NCBI GenBank assembly: GCA_001466705.2
Contig: LATX02000196.1
Location: forward strand, 526,814-590,813
Source of the DNA: Moniliophthora roreri
Taxonomy: Eukaryota; Basidiomycota; Agaricomycetes; Agaricales; Marasmiaceae
Length of the DNA: 64,000 bases
Reading direction: 5' to 3'
The notes under the pieces were generated by a model, which was not told where the DNA came from, did not search any database, and was given only the letters and a program-made list of their open reading frames with translations. Position numbers and translations under genes: made by a program. Each line of letters opens with the position of its first letter. The stretch's first letter is position 1. Shown one piece after another: positions 22,758 through 35,414 of this stretch.

Positions 22758-23960
22758 ATGTCGAAAACAGGTGCTACGACCACCTTCGAATTTGAGGGTG
22801 TCATTCGCTTTCGTGTCAAGTCCAGAAGTGGGTGTCTAACGTGTAGAAGGAGACGTATTAAAGTAAGTACGCGTCAGCCGCTGCTCTTCTTCCTGTCGCT
22901 CACTTTGGCATGAACTTGCCAGTGTGACGAAACGAAACCAATTTGCAAGAAGTGTTATCAGCGAAATCTAGACTGTGTACAGAGGTCCCAGAATGAGCAC
23001 GACCAGGGGCGGCGGCAGCAGAAGCAGCAGGAAACGACGCTCTGCAAACCCCTCACAGCACCGACACCGATACCCATGGACATCACCTCCCTCCAAATAA
23101 TGCATCATTTTACTACCGCAACTGCCGCTTCTTTTTTGTCCGACCCTAGGTGCGTCGATATAATGGCCACCATGCCTCCTCAGTTATCATGGGACAATCC
23201 ACACCTCTTCCACACACTTTTATCCTTTTCGGCACTTCACCTCGGTCGACTCTACCCCGAAGAGCCCAAGTGGGTATACCTTGCCTCTGCTCATCGGAGA
23301 GCTGCGATAAATACTCTGCCTGGTGCTACCAACCCTGATGCCAAATTCCTAATGGTTGGTATCTTCGTACTGTATACGATCTCGTCGTCGCTATTCTCAT
23401 CACCGCGGAACATCTTCTCACTGATGACCTCGGTGCATAACGTCTTGTCCCCCTTCCTGGGTGGCCCTAGTATGTATAAGGATCAGAGGATGAGGGTTGT
23501 AGAACCTGGGTTCTCCGAGAACCTGCAAGCAAATTCGGTGGAGGGACTAGAGCATCTACGGCAGATATACGACTTCCGTACGCCTGGATTAGAATCGGAG
23601 GAGCTTTTTGATCCAAGTATCAAGGCGGCATATCAAAAAGCAGTAGAAGCGCTCTTTATCGCATACCCGCTCAGTCAGATGGGATACGAAACGAAGTGCG
23701 CCGTTTTGTGGCCAACGCTTTTTGGGACGAAGTTTCGTGATTTGTTAAATGAAAGGAGACAGCGTGCATTGGTGGTACTGTATTATTATCTGGGGATGTT
23801 GAAGAGTATAGGTGAACGAACGTGGTGGGCGAGTGAAGCTGGGAGGTGTCAGGATTATGTGTATGGGTTATTGGATGCTGGTTGGAAGGGTTGGATACTT
23901 CAATACGATAATGTTACGAAGAAGTCGGTTGCTAATTCGACGAAGAGGTTGACATGTTAG
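22758..23960 (+). CDS. Zn2Cys6 transcription factor, array locus 7
   Basis: Predicted 380 residues. Exon 1 is 22758-22862, the intron 22863-22922 and exon 2 22923-23960. The zinc cluster is canonical with CRRRRIKC. The first half of exon 2 is almost the same as loci 1 and 2. The second half (LGGPSMYKDQRMRVVEPGF, EGLEHLRQIYDF, DPSIKAAYQKAVEALFIAY) is almost the same as the element-interrupted locus 4, so this is the nearest intact relative of that disrupted gene. The tail is KKSVANSTKRLTC. It follows locus 6 across a short spacer. Confidence 0.87.
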
Positions 23961-25385
23961 AGCCAAAACGAGTGCCCTACATGAGAACTTGGCAGAGGAA
24001 CACCAGGACACTGATTATCTTTGCCAGATTCTCCTTGAGCGGCCAAGACCCCACCATAGCGAATGGGTGATGTAACGTCGACGTTCATTGGCGTTGTGTG
24101 CCAGGTTGCGTGCTATGCTGCGAAAGCCCAGATATATTTGCCGACGATGCTTCACAGGGTATGGCATTTTTGGTCTGACCCGACGTAGATCTATTCATCG
24201 TTTCATGCATCAAATGCTGAGAACGTTCGTGACGTATTGCGTGACATCTGCTCTAAAATCTCGACCCTCAACTGAATTGCTTCGGAAACGCTGCGTACTG
24301 GTCGACGTCCCTGTTTTTCCCGTACTAGATACCGAAAAACTCGAATTGTTCAATATTCCTGACGTACTGCTTGTCGACATCATCTATGTCAATGGCAACT
24401 GCATCGAGATCTGACGACGTAACTCTTTTTTTCATTCGACGCAAAGGCCGTTAGGATTGACAACATTCACTCGTCACTCACCCGTCACTCACGCAAAGCC
24501 GAATGATATGGTGGGCTCCGAGGTTCTGAAGACGGAAGGTGCATCGGAGTCTGGTCTGGGAGGTGGGATGGGTTTGAACTATCCTCGGGTGCGTAACTTC
24601 CATTGATTTGCGTGATGCAGGGACATGATGAGCTGGTTGACAGGTCACCGTGCTTTTTTCCAGCCCCAAGCCAACTGACGATAACTCTACCGCTATAGGA
24701 GGTAGCTTGAGGCTACTTCTACATTCACCGTCGAGCTACTACTACTGAACTCGAATTGCATCAAGGGTATACAAGGTGAACGAGGGCTCGAAATCAGTGA
24801 GAGCTCCGGACCTGAAAATCATCGGATTATACATTAGGGTGTCAAATTCCAGGAGATAACGGTGTGTGTCATCGTGCTTGCCCTGCTTCTTGTTAATCTC
24901 ATCACTGCTGGCGGTAAATCAAATCAGCCAATATTATTTATTGGTGGCCATTGGTAGGAGCCGGCGTGGACCACGGAGCCCTGTTCTTTCGCCATTCTCC
25001 CGCACGAACGCAGCAACATTCAAAAATATTTCATCATCACCCGCTCCGATTTCTCGAGCTCAGGTCCTGGACAGATCTTGACATTGTGTAAATGACAGAT
25101 CCGGAATAGTTTGGGCTGCCAGTCAGCTGCCAGTGTTGGATCCTTTCCTGCCCTTCCCAAGTAGCCTTTATCGGGCTAATTGCAATACTGAGAACGTCAC
25201 ACACCATGACAGTCGCCGAAGAAAAAACGGATACCCTCCAATCCTCTCGCTCTGTATGTCCCCTTTCGAGTTAGTCTACAAACTGACATGCTCAGTTAAA
25301 GCGGTCTTCTGCAGAAAACGCACTGAAGTCATCATCCCAAGCTGTCACCCTCGTAAGCCTGGATGGTATCCTGACCTCGACCGCC
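23961..25385. repeat. Long-type array spacer (locus 7 to 8) with passenger relic
   Basis: A diverged 3' module (23961 to about 24480) is followed by a decayed passenger-gene copy (about 24535-24835, recognisable by GATAACTCTACCGC and the ATTCACCGTCGAGCTAC stretch) and then by the promoter type used by loci 8 and 10-14 (TAGCCTTTATCGGGC, CAGTCGCCGAAG). A 108-codon frame at 24088-24414 lies in the 3' module and is probably fortuitous. Confidence 0.5.
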
Positions 25386-26548
25386 ATGTCGACAACAGGT
25401 TTTGCGACTACCTTTAAACTTGAGGGTGTCATGCGCTTTCATACCAAGTCTAGGAGTGGGTGTCTAACGTGTAGAAAGGGCGTATTAAAGTAAGTATGCA
25501 TCAGCTGCGGCTCTTCCTCCTGTCGCTCACCTTGGCATGGACTTACCAGTGCGATAAAACGAAATCAATCTGCAGGAAGTGTTACTGGCGAGATCTAAAA
25601 TTGTGTACAGAGGCCCAAGAACGAGCGCAACCAGGAGTGGCAGCAGCAGCAGGAAACGGTGCCCTACAAATGCCTCACGGTATCGACAACACCCATACAC
25701 ATCGACGTCGTCTCCCTCATCATTTTACTATCGCAATGTTCGCTTCATTGTTATCGTCCGACCCTACATCCGCCAGCATGTTCTGTATCACCGTGCCTCA
25801 GTTATCATGGCACAACCCATACCTTTTCCACGTCGTGTTATCCTGCACGGCCCTTCACTTCGGTCGCTTCTACCCCAAGGATTCGGAACCTAATTGAGTA
25901 TATCGTGCATACGCTCACCGGAAAGCCGAGATAGTTGCTCTGCCTAGTGCTATCAACCCCGATGCCAGGTACCTGACCATAGGGTTCTTCATAATGTATA
26001 CGATCTCCTCGTCATCATCTTCGTCACCGAAGAATATCTCACTGATGACTTCGATGCATATAGTCTGGTCGGCCTTGGAGGGTCAACGTAGATTCGTGAA
26101 TCAGAACTTGAGGGTTCCAGATCCGTTCCTCATTAACTTGCAGGGGGGCTCTCAGGCATTTACAGCAAATTTATGATTCGTCTATGTCTGGCCTCGAATC
26201 GGAATCGGAGGACTTTTCCGACTCACATATCAGGGCGGCATATAGAAGAGTCTTGAAAGGATTCTATATTGTGTACCCGTTCAGTCAAATAGGATTAGAA
26301 TGGAAGTGCACCGTTTTGTGGCCGCCGTTTCATGGAAAGAAGTTTCTGGTGTTGTTGAATGAGAGGAGACAGCGTGCGTTGCACTGTTATTTGGGGATGT
26401 TGAAGGGTATGAGCGACAGGTGTTGGTGGGCGAATGACGCTGTGAGGTGCCATGATTATATATAGATGTCGGTTGGAGGGGTTGGCTACTTCAATTCGAT
26501 GTTACGGAGCATTCGGTCGGTAATCCTACAAGGAGGCTGACGTGTTAG
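25386..26548 (+). pseudogene. Array locus 8, frameshifted Zn2Cys6 factor
   Basis: Homologous to the other members along its whole length but broken. Exon 1 (25386-25489) is one base short: the basic segment is missing a base after CRK, so the zinc-cluster frame is lost before the intron (25490-25549). Further frame changes follow in exon 2, where homology moves through several frames (25496-25897, 25994-26176, 26184-26465) with internal stops. It is the most degraded member and has no intact regulatory region. It is followed by a short spacer and locus 9. Confidence 0.85.
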
Positions 26549-26814
26549 AGCGAAGCAGTGTCTCCCAACTACTGCATTCAGGGCGAGATAGAGTTTAGAG
26601 TTGGGAAAACGAAGCTGTTTCATCTTCCCAATTGGCCAATTGCAATGGAAAACGTCGAATCGCAGGGTCATTCAGGTCTCCGAATCGGGGACATGACTAC
26701 TTAACCGACCGAAACCGATCCTTCACAGAAAACCCACTCGAGTTATCACCCTCGTGTGCCTCGACCCTGATTTACCTCCAGTCGCATGTCCACTGACTTT
26801 GAACCCCGACCACC
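26549..26814. repeat. Short-type array spacer (locus 8 to 9)
   Basis: About 0.27 kb, starting GAGCGAAGCAGTGTCTCCC and resembling the spacers after loci 1 and 6 but more diverged. It ends in CCAGTCGCATGTCC, giving an out-of-frame ATG before locus 9. Confidence 0.5.
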
Positions 26815-28017
26815 ATGTCGAGAACAGGTGCTACAAATACTTTTAAATTCGAGGGCGTTATTCGCTTTCATACCAAGTCTAGGAGTGGGTGTCTAACGTG
26901 TAAGAAGAGGCATATTAAAGTGAGTATGCATCAGCTGTTGCTCTTCATCCTATCGCTCACTTTGGTATGAACTTGCCAGTGCGATGAAACGAAACCAATT
27001 TGCAGGAAGTGTTGTCGGCTAAATCTAGAATGTGTACAGAGGCCCCAGAACGAGAACAACCAGGGGCAGCGGCAGCAGAAGCAGCAGGAAACGGCGCTCT
27101 ACAAACCCCTCACAGCACCTACACCGATACCCACGGACATCACTTCCCTCCAAATAATGCATCATTTCATGACCGCAACTGCCGCTTCTTTCTTGTCCGA
27201 CCGTAGGTGCATCAATGTAGTATGCACCGTTCCTCCTCAGTTATCATGGGATCACCCACACCTCTTTCATGCCTTGTTATCCTGCACGGCACTTCACCTC
27301 GGTCGACTCTACTCCGAGGAGCCCAAGTGGATATACCTCGCCTCCGCTCATCGGAAAGCTGTAGTAGATGCTCTACCTGGTGCTATCAACCTCGATGCCA
27401 AGTTCCTAACGATAGGCTTCCTCGCGATGTATACGATCTCGTCGTCATTATTCGCATCACCGAAGAATATCTTCTCACTGATGACCTCGCTGCATAACGT
27501 CTTCTCGACCTTTGAGGGCTGCCACAAGTACGAGGATCAGAGGCTAAAGGTTGTAGATCCACTCTTCGTGAACCTGCAAGTGGATTCAGTGGAGGCACTA
27601 GGGCATTTACAACAGATATACGACTTTCGTATGCCTGGTCTAGGGCCAGAATCGGAGGAGCTTTTTGATCCAACTATCAGAGGAGCATATAGAAAAGCAG
27701 TGGAAGCACTCTACGTCGCATATCCGCTCAGTCAAACGGGATACGAAACGAAGGGCGTCGTTTTGTGGCCGGTGCTTTTCGGGACGAAGTTTCGTGACTT
27801 ATTAAATGAGAGGAGACAGCGTGCATTGGTGGTGCTGTACTATTATCTGGGGATGCTGAAGAGTATAAGTGAACGATGTTGGTGGACGAGTGAAGCTGGG
27901 AGGTGTCAGGATTATGTGTATGGGTTATTGGATGTCGGTTGGAGGGGTTGGGTACTTCAATATGATGGTGTTATGAAGAATTCGGTCGCTAGTTCTACGG
28001 CGAGGTTGACATATTAG
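26815..28017 (+). CDS. Zn2Cys6 transcription factor, array locus 9
   Basis: Predicted 380 residues. Exon 1 is 26815-26919, the intron 26920-26979 (donor GTGAGT) and exon 2 26980-28017. The zinc cluster is canonical in spacing but has the basic segment CKKRHIKC, shared with locus 4, and an additional cysteine next to the fifth ligand (CRKCCRLNLEC). The linker is RPQNENNQGQRQQKQQ. The regulatory half is open: VDALPGAINLDAKFLTIGFLAMYTI, a CHKYEDQRLKVVDP segment, and the usual NERRQRALVVLYYYLGML. The tail is KNSVASSTARLTY. Together with locus 4 it forms an amino-terminal subtype. Confidence 0.87.
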
Positions 28018-28531
28018 AGCCAAGCCAGGTGCCCTACCTGAGATTTTGGTGGATGAAGACCGGGACGCTATTTTTTTCGCCAGATTATCTTTGAACAGTC
28101 CAGGATCCAACTGGCATAGCGTGGAATTGGGTGATATAACATCGACGTTGATTGGTGTTGTGCGATAGGTCTCCTGCGGAAGCCTTGGTATCGGATCCTG
28201 CCGACGATGCTTCAGTGTATGGCATTTTGGCCTGACCTGTAGCACCGTCTGCGTAGTCATATTTTTTATGCGTTAATACGTACTTGAGCTGAGGGTGTTT
28301 GTGACTCGACCCTGTACTGCATCCTGGCGGGCCGCAATCCTCGGTCACGGTGCTTCACTGTGCGTCGGTCCCTGTTTTTCCAAGTTCGCCGTTCTGGATG
28401 TACCGAAAAACTCGCACTATTTAATACTTCTGAAACGGACTGCTTGTCGACATCGTCTAAATGACAACATGAAGGCCATAGGATTGAAAACATTCACTTG
28501 ACATTCAGGCAAGCTGAATGACACAGTGAGC
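28018..28531. repeat. Array 3' module after locus 9
   Basis: Same block as at 6746-7227, with internal deletions. It is interrupted at 28534 by a transposon, immediately before the passenger relic. Confidence 0.5.
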
Positions 28532-28533
28532 TC

Positions 28534-29756
28534 CATCAGCAAGTTCGCCAAAGTATGACGCGCATGGAACGCATGGGACATGGGACCCATGCGCTCCCAT
28601 ACGCGCCCATACGCTCCCGGATCAAAAATCCCCATACACCAAACGCGTATGGAAGTATGGGGAAGTTCTCTGTCAGTCTTCATTACAAGAACTTGCATCT
28701 AGAGCACATAAGCGTTACGCTGAATCATACTTTATAACGCTCTATAAAAGTCATTCAGAAAATGTTACCACTAGTAGCTTTGAAAGTGAGAGGGCTACAA
28801 CGCAAGTCAGAATCGGACCCGATCGCGAGTGCGCTTGTCGGAGTTAGAATTCGGTGGCGTGACTTCGTTGATCAAACTTTATTTTTTTGGTACCCATCTC
28901 TCGCGCCTCTCTTTCATTCTTCCCATAGTTTCTGTCGTCATCTATCCTAGGCGTTCTCTCTCCATCCCTGACAGTCACGACGCCAGATCGGATGACAGTC
29001 TCTGTAAGCGTATCTTTATGGGATTCATCGCAAGACTGGTATGATTGGTATGTGAACGCGTGGGCTGTGGAATCCGATTCAATAACTGAAGGACGTAGTT
29101 CAGGTCACCAATGGATCCTTCAGAATATGGAAAAGAGTAAGTCGCTGAACTCTAGGCATAGGGCATGCCCTTTCTTTGCTCTTTAATCCTCAATCTTCCA
29201 TACTTAACAGCGCACTGTGTACAGACATTAGGGGTCGCACGACTTCCTGACACCCGTTCAACCGATGGTATTGAATGTTGGCCACTGCGAGGAATCACGG
29301 TACGTCCTATGTCTCTAGCTCTCTAGTGTCCTTGCTAATTCATGTATTCCATCAGAACTGTTCCGTGCCCAGCTATATTTTACCTTCCTCCCTTACAATA
29401 GTCTTGGTCAGTCCTATTATTACTTACTGAAGAAGTAAATTAAGATCTCCACTTATCTAGGCGTCACTCACATCTGGAGACGGGATGCGATGGTCTCGTT
29501 GCTGATTTGGATGGGTAGGCTGGTTTTAGTAGGGTACGGTGGTATGGAGTAAATGTGGCCTTCGTGTAAGTAGAATGACCCCAATATAAATTGTGCTCGT
29601 GCATTCCACCGATCTAATAGCCCAAGCGTGTAACAAGAAATATCACCCATTACCAGTGTGGGATGTATGGACGTCCGTGCTGGTTGGTGTATGATGGTGT
29701 ATGGAAGTTATGCGACGCCCCCGGCTCATACACATACTTTTGTGAATTTCCTGATG
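28534..29756. mobile_element. 1.2 kb inverted-repeat element with CATCAG ends and TC target duplication
   Basis: The spacer reads GTGAGCTC then element then TCGTCCTGG, whereas other spacers read GGGCTCGTCCTGG, so the boundaries and a 2 bp TC duplication (28532-28533, 29757-29758) are clear. The ends match each other in inverse at about 20 of 24 positions (CATCAG, AA, TTC, then AAAGTATG). Repeated CCCATACGC-type units lie near the left end. The interior shows several intron-like GT...AG spacings but no reading frame longer than about 90 codons and no transposase that I recognise. Confidence 0.65.
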
Positions 29757-30622
29757 TCGTCCTGGAAGCAGAAGATGCATCGGAGTTTCGTCTGGGAGGT
29801 GGAGTGGTTGAGTGTTTGAGACACGGTTTCGGGCTAACCTCAGGTGTGTATCTTCCACTGATTTGCGTAGTTCATGGGCATGATGGGCTGCTCGTTAGGT
29901 CGCCGCGCTTTCCAGCCTCGAGCTGATTCACGATAACCCTGCCGTCTTCAAGAAGTACCTCGAAAGTGCCTCTGTATTCACCATTAAGCCCTCGCTACTG
30001 AACTCGAACTGTTTCAAGGGCGCGCAAGGTGAACAGGCCTCAAAACCAGTGAGAGCTTCGGATCTGAAACTCGTCGGATAATATGTTAAGGTGTCGACTT
30101 CGGGGAGACAACGGTGCGTGTCATCGTGCTTGCCTGCTTCTCATCGATCTCATCACTGCTGGCGGTAATGGTTAAGTGTAGGAGCCAGCATAGACCCTCG
30201 TTCTTTCGCCATTCTTTGGACTGGCACAGCAACATTTCATTGCCACCAACTCCGATTTCTCAAGTTCAGGGTCCTGAACAGACTTCAACGTTATGTAAAT
30301 TACGGGTCCGAAATAGTTTGGGCCGCCCAGTGTTAGATCCACTCCCGTCCTTCCCAAGTAGCCTTTATCGGGCCACTCGCAATAGAAAACGTTACCCACA
30401 GTCGCCGAAGAAAAAACGGGTCCCGGAAACATGAATACCCTCCAACCCTCTCGCCCCGTATGTCCTCCTTCGAGCTCTTTGGTCTATAAACTGACATTTT
30501 AGGTTAAAGCGGTCTTCTGCAGAAAATGCATTCAAATTATCATCCTAAGCTGTCACCCTCGTGTGCCTTGATGGTACTCTGACCTCCAACCGCGTGGCCG
30601 CTGACTTTGAACCTCGACCACC
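29757..30622. repeat. Passenger relic and promoter module before locus 10
   Basis: The relic resumes after the element (GTCGTCCTGGAAGCAGAAG, then GATAACCCTGCCGTCTTC and ATTCACCATTAAGCC to about 30085) with stops in all frames. The promoter module follows. Here, and before loci 11-14, the upstream triplet is GTG (CGCGTGGCC) instead of ATG. Confidence 0.5.
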
Positions 30623-31803
30623 ATGTCGACAACAGGTGCTACTAAATTCGAGGGTGTCATTCGCTTTCACACCAAGTCTAGGAGTGGGTGTCTAACATGC
30701 AGAAAGAGGCGTATTAAAGTAAGTTCGCGTCAGCTGTCGCTGTTTCTCCTATCGCTCACTTTCGCATGACTTACCAGTGTGACGAAACAAAACCAATTTG
30801 CAGGAAGTGTTATCGGCAAAATCTAGAATGTGTACAGAGGCCCAGGAACGAGCAGGGCGAGGAGCGGCAGCGGCAGGAAACGGTGCTCTGCAAGCCCCTC
30901 ACAGCACCAACACCGATACCCATGAGCATCACTTCCCGCCAAATAATGCATCATTTCACAGCCGTAACTTCCGCTTCTTTTGATTCCGAACCTGGGTGCA
31001 TCCCTATGCTGTGTACCATACCTCCTCAGTTATCATGGTACAACCCACACCTCTTCCATGCTCTGTTATCCTGCGCGTCACTTCACCTCGGTCGACTTTA
31101 CCCCACGGAGCCCAAGTGGTTATACCTCGCCTCTGCTCATCGGAAAGCTGCAATAGATGCTCTACCTGGTGCTACCAACCCCAATGCCAAATACCTAACG
31201 GTTGGGCTCTTTACGATATACACGATCTCATCTTCATTCTCCTCATCACCAGAGAACATCTTCCCATTGATGACCTCGCTGCATAACGTCTTCCCGACCT
31301 TCGAGGGTCGCCACATGTACGAGGATCAGAGGCTAAAGGTTATAGATCCGTTCTCCGTGAGCCTGCAAGTGGATTTGGTGGAGCCACTAGGGCATTTACA
31401 GCAGATATACAACTTCCGTATGCTTGGATCCGAGTTGGAACCGCAGGAGCTTGTTGATCCAAGTATCAGGGCGGCATATAGAAACACAGTGGAAGCGTTC
31501 TATGTCGTGTACCGGCTCAGTCGAACAGGATACGAAACGAAGAGCGCCGTTTTGTGGCCAGTCCTTTTCGGGAGGAAGTTTCGTGATTTATTGAATGAGA
31601 GGAGACAGCGTGCGTTGGTGGTGTTGTACTATTATCTGGGGATGTTGAAGAGTATAGGTGAACGATGTTGGTGGGCGAATGAGGCTGTGAGGTGTCGGGA
31701 TTATGTGTATGGATTATTGGATGTCGGTTGGAGGGGTTGGGTACTTCAGTATGATGGTGTTACGAAGGATTCGGCCACTAATTCGACGAGGTTAACATAT
31801 TAG
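30623..31803 (+). CDS. Zn2Cys6 transcription factor, array locus 10
   Basis: Predicted 373 residues, the shortest open member. Exon 1 is 30623-30718 (32 codons; three codons deleted before KFEGVIRF), the intron 30719-30777 (59 bp) and exon 2 30778-31803. The zinc cluster is canonical, with Cys 23, 26, 33, 40, 43 and 50 and basic segment CRKRRIKC. The linker is Arg/Glu/Gln-rich (NEQGEERQRQE) and shorter than in loci 1-3. In the regulatory region the order is conserved, with its own changes (GCIPMLCTIPPQLSWYNPH, LEPQELVDPSIRAAYRNTV). The exon 2 frame runs open through the splice acceptor, so intron retention would keep the frame downstream of it. Confidence 0.87.
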
Positions 31804-33157
31804 AGCCAAGCCGAGTGCCTACCTGAGGTTTTGGCGGATGAAGACCGGGACGCTATTTTTTTCGCCAGATTTTCTTTGAATAGCCACGATCCAACTGGCA
31901 TAGCGTTGAAATAGGTGAGATAGGATCAAAATTGCCGACGAAGCTTCAGTGTATGGCATTTTGGCCTGACCTGTAGCGTCTACGTACTTAAATTCACTGA
32001 GGGCGTTTGTGACGTGCTGCGTGACATCTGCTCTCAAGCCTCAACCCTGACTGCATCCTGGCAGGCCGCAGTCTGCGGTGCTTCGCTGTGCACTGGACCC
32101 TGTTTCTCAAGTTCGCCGTTCTAGATATACAGAAAAACTCGAATTGTTCAATATTCCTGGCGTACTGCTTGTCGACGTCGTCTAAATGGCAACTGCAGCG
32201 AGATCTGACAACGTAACATTCAACGTGAAGGTCATAGTATTGAGGACGTTTACTTGACACTCAGGCAAGCTGAATGACACGGTGGGCTCGTCCTGGAGGC
32301 AGAAGGTGCATCAGAGTTTGGTCTGGGAGGTGGAGTGTCTCATTGAATGTTTGAAACATGATTTCGAGCTAGTCTCGGGTGCGTATCTTCCACTGGCTTG
32401 CGAAGTCCATGGACATGACGGGCTGCTCGTCAGGTCACTGTGTTCTCTAGCCTCGAGCTCATCTACTAGTACGTTAAATCTGCTGCCTTCAAAAAGTACC
32501 TCGAGGCTGCCTCCGCATTCACCATCGAGCTACCGCTGCTGAACTGGAACTGCATTAAGGGTACACAAGGTGAACCAGGGCTCGAAATCAGCTAGAGCTC
32601 CGGACCTGAAAATCATCGGATAATATGTTAAAGTGTCGATTTCCGGGAGATAATGGTATGTGTGATCGTGCTTTCCCTGCTTCTCATCGGTCTCATTACT
32701 GCTGGCGGTATTGATTATGTGTAAAAGCCAGCCTTGCTGTCTTGCCATTCTCCCGGACTGACACAGCAGCATTCAGAATCCATTTCCTTGCCACCAGCGC
32801 CGATTTCTCAAGTTCAGGTCCTGGACAGGCTTCGACGTTATGTAAATGACGGGTCCGAACTTGAAATAGTTTGGGCTGCCCAGTATCTGGGTCCTTCCCG
32901 AGTAGCCTTTACCGGGCCAACCGCAATAGAAAACGCCACCCACAGTCGCCGGGAAAAAAAGGGTCCCACGAAGACATGGACCCTCTGACTCCGTATGTCC
33001 TCTTTCGAGTTCTTTAGCCTACAAACTGACATTTTAGGTTAAAGCGGCCCTCTGCAGAAAACGCACTCGATTTACCATCCTAAGCCGTCACCCTCGTGTT
33101 TCTTGATGGTGTCCCGACCTCCAACCGCGTGGCCGCTGACTTTAAACCTCGACCACC
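31804..33157. repeat. Long-type array spacer (locus 10 to 11)
   Basis: 3' module (31804 to about 32275), passenger relic (about 32285-32640, ending near TCGGATAATATGTTAAAG) and promoter module (about 32640-33157). No inserted element is visible. Confidence 0.55.
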
Positions 33158-34351
33158 ATGTCGATAACAAGTTCCGCGACCGCCTTTAAACTCGAGGGTG
33201 TCATTCGCTTTCACACCAAGTCTAGGAGTGGGTGTCTTACATGTAGAAAGAGGCGTATTAAAGTGAGTCCGCATCAGCCATTGCTCTTCTTCCTATCGCT
33301 CACTTTGGCATGAACTTATCAGTGCGATGAAACGAAACCAGTTTGCAAGAAGTGTTATCGGCGAAATCTAGAATGTGTACAGAGGCCCAAGAACGAACAC
33401 AACCAGGAGCGGCAGCAGCAGGAAATTGTGGTCCGCAAACCCCTCACAGCACCGACACCGATACCCATGAGCATCACCTCCTTCCAAATATTGCATCATT
33501 TCGCAACCGCCACTTCCGCTTCTTTTCATTCCGAACCTGGGTGCATCAATATAATGTGCACCGTTCCTCCTCATTTATCATGGGATAACCCGCACCTCTT
33601 CCACGCCCTGTTATCCTTCTCGGCACTTCACCTCGGTCGACTCTACCCCGAGGAGCCCAAGTGGGTATACCTTGCCTCTGCTCATCGGAAAGCTGCGATA
33701 GATGCTTTACCTGGTGCTACCAATCCTGACGCCAAGTTCGTAATGATTGGTGTCTTCGTGCTGTATACGATCTCATCATCACTATTCGCATCACCGAAGA
33801 ACATCTTCTCACTGATGACCTCGCTGCATAACGTCTTGTTCCCCTTCGTGGGTCGCCGTAGTATGTATGAGGATCAGAGGATGAGGGCTGTAGATCCGTT
33901 CTCCGTGAACCTGCAAGCAAATTTGGTGGAGGCACTAGGGCATTTACAGCAGATATACGACTTCTGTATGCCTGGATTTGAGTCAGAATCGGGGGAGCTT
34001 TTTGATCCAAGTATTAGGGCGGCATATCAAAAAGCAGTGGAAGCACTTTATGTTGCATACCCGCTCAGTCAGACAGGATACGAAACGAAGTGCGCCGTTT
34101 TGTGGCCAGCGCTTTTTGGGAAGAAGTTTCGTGATTTATTGAACGAGAGGAGACAGCGTGCATTGGTGGTACTGTACTATTATCTGGGGATGATGAAGGA
34201 TATAGGTGAACGATGCTGGTGGGCGAGTGAAGCTGGGAGGTGTCAGAATTACATATATGGGTTACTGGATGTCGGTTGGAGGGGTTGGGTACTTCAATAT
34301 GATGATGTTACGAAGAATTCGGTTACTAATTCGACAAGGTTGACATATTAG
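33158..34351 (+). CDS. Zn2Cys6 transcription factor, array locus 11
   Basis: Predicted 377 residues. Exon 1 is 33158-33262, the intron 33263-33322 (acceptor TTATCAG, shared with loci 12-14) and exon 2 33323-34351. The zinc cluster is canonical with CRKRRIKC. The linker is shortened to HNQERQQQEIV. The regulatory region starts MSITSFQILHHFATATSASF. The C-terminal half is of the locus 3 type (MMKDIGERCWWASEAGRCQNYIYGLLDVGW), with tail KNSVTNSTRLTY. It has no upstream ATG. It is the first of four successive copies (11-14) whose introns, promoters and linkers are alike, suggesting stepwise duplication at this end of the array. Confidence 0.87.
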
Positions 34352-35414
34352 AGCCAAGCTGAGATTTTGGCAGAGGAAGACCGAGAGACTAATTCTCTTC
34401 GCCAGATTTCCCTTGAGTAGCCGCCATCCTATCATAGCGAATGGGTGATGTAGCGTCGGCGTTGATTGGCGTCATGCGATAGGTTTCCTGCAAAAACCTT
34501 GTTGTATTTACCGACGACGCTTCACAGTGTATGACATTTTGGTCTGACCTGTAGCATCGCCTACGTAGTACTAGTTATGCTCGCATGCATCAATATGTAC
34601 TTGGGCTGAGGACGTTTGTGACGTGCTGCGTCACACCTGCTCTCAAACCTTGACCCCGAACTGCATCCTGGCGCGCGACAATCCTCAGTGCTTAGCTGTG
34701 CACCGGTCCCTGTTTCGCTATGCCTAAAATACTCGGACGGTTTAATACTTCTGAAACGGACTGTCGACATTGTCTAAACAGCAAACTGCACCGAATTCTG
34801 ACGATGCAACTCTTCGTCATTCGACGTGAAGGCCGGTGGATTGAAGTCGTTCAGTTGATACTCAGAAGAGCTGAATCATAATGACATGGTCACGGTGGGC
34901 TCATCCCGGAGGCAGAAGGTGCATTGGAGTTTGGTCTGGGAAGTTGAGTTTTTGAGTTGTTTGAAACATGGTTTCGGGCTAGTTTCGGGTGCGTATCTTC
35001 CACTGATTTGCGTGATTCACGGACATCACGGATTGCTTGTCAGGTTACCGTGCTTTCCAGTCTCGAGCTGATTTACGATGACTCTGCCGGCTTCAAGAAG
35101 TACACTGAGATTGCCTCTGCATGCACCATCGAGGTACTGCTGCTGAACTGGAACTGCATCAATGGTCAAGGGTACACAGGATGAACCAGGCCTCAAAACC
35201 AGCGAGAGCTCTGGACCTGAAAATTATCGCATTATATGTTTAGGTGTCGATTCCGCAAGTACGATGATACACACCGTTATCTCCCCCTGCTACTCATCAA
35301 TCTCGTCACTGCCGGCGGTAATGATTGAATGTAGGAGCCAGCATAGACCCCCGTTCTCTTGCCATTCTCCCGGGGCAACATTTCATTGCCATCAGCTCCG
35401 ATTTCTCAAGTTAA
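34352..35414. repeat. Array 3' module and passenger relic (locus 11 to 12), left part
   Basis: 3' module to about 34875, passenger relic about 34895-35245 (GATGACTCTGCCGGCTTC, ATGCACCATCGAG), then conserved spacer up to the MITE. Confidence 0.5.

Noticed and set aside
24088..24414. 108-residue plus-strand frame after locus 7
   Set aside because: It lies in the duplicated 3' module, and the equivalent frames in other spacers are closed, so it is not conserved as coding.
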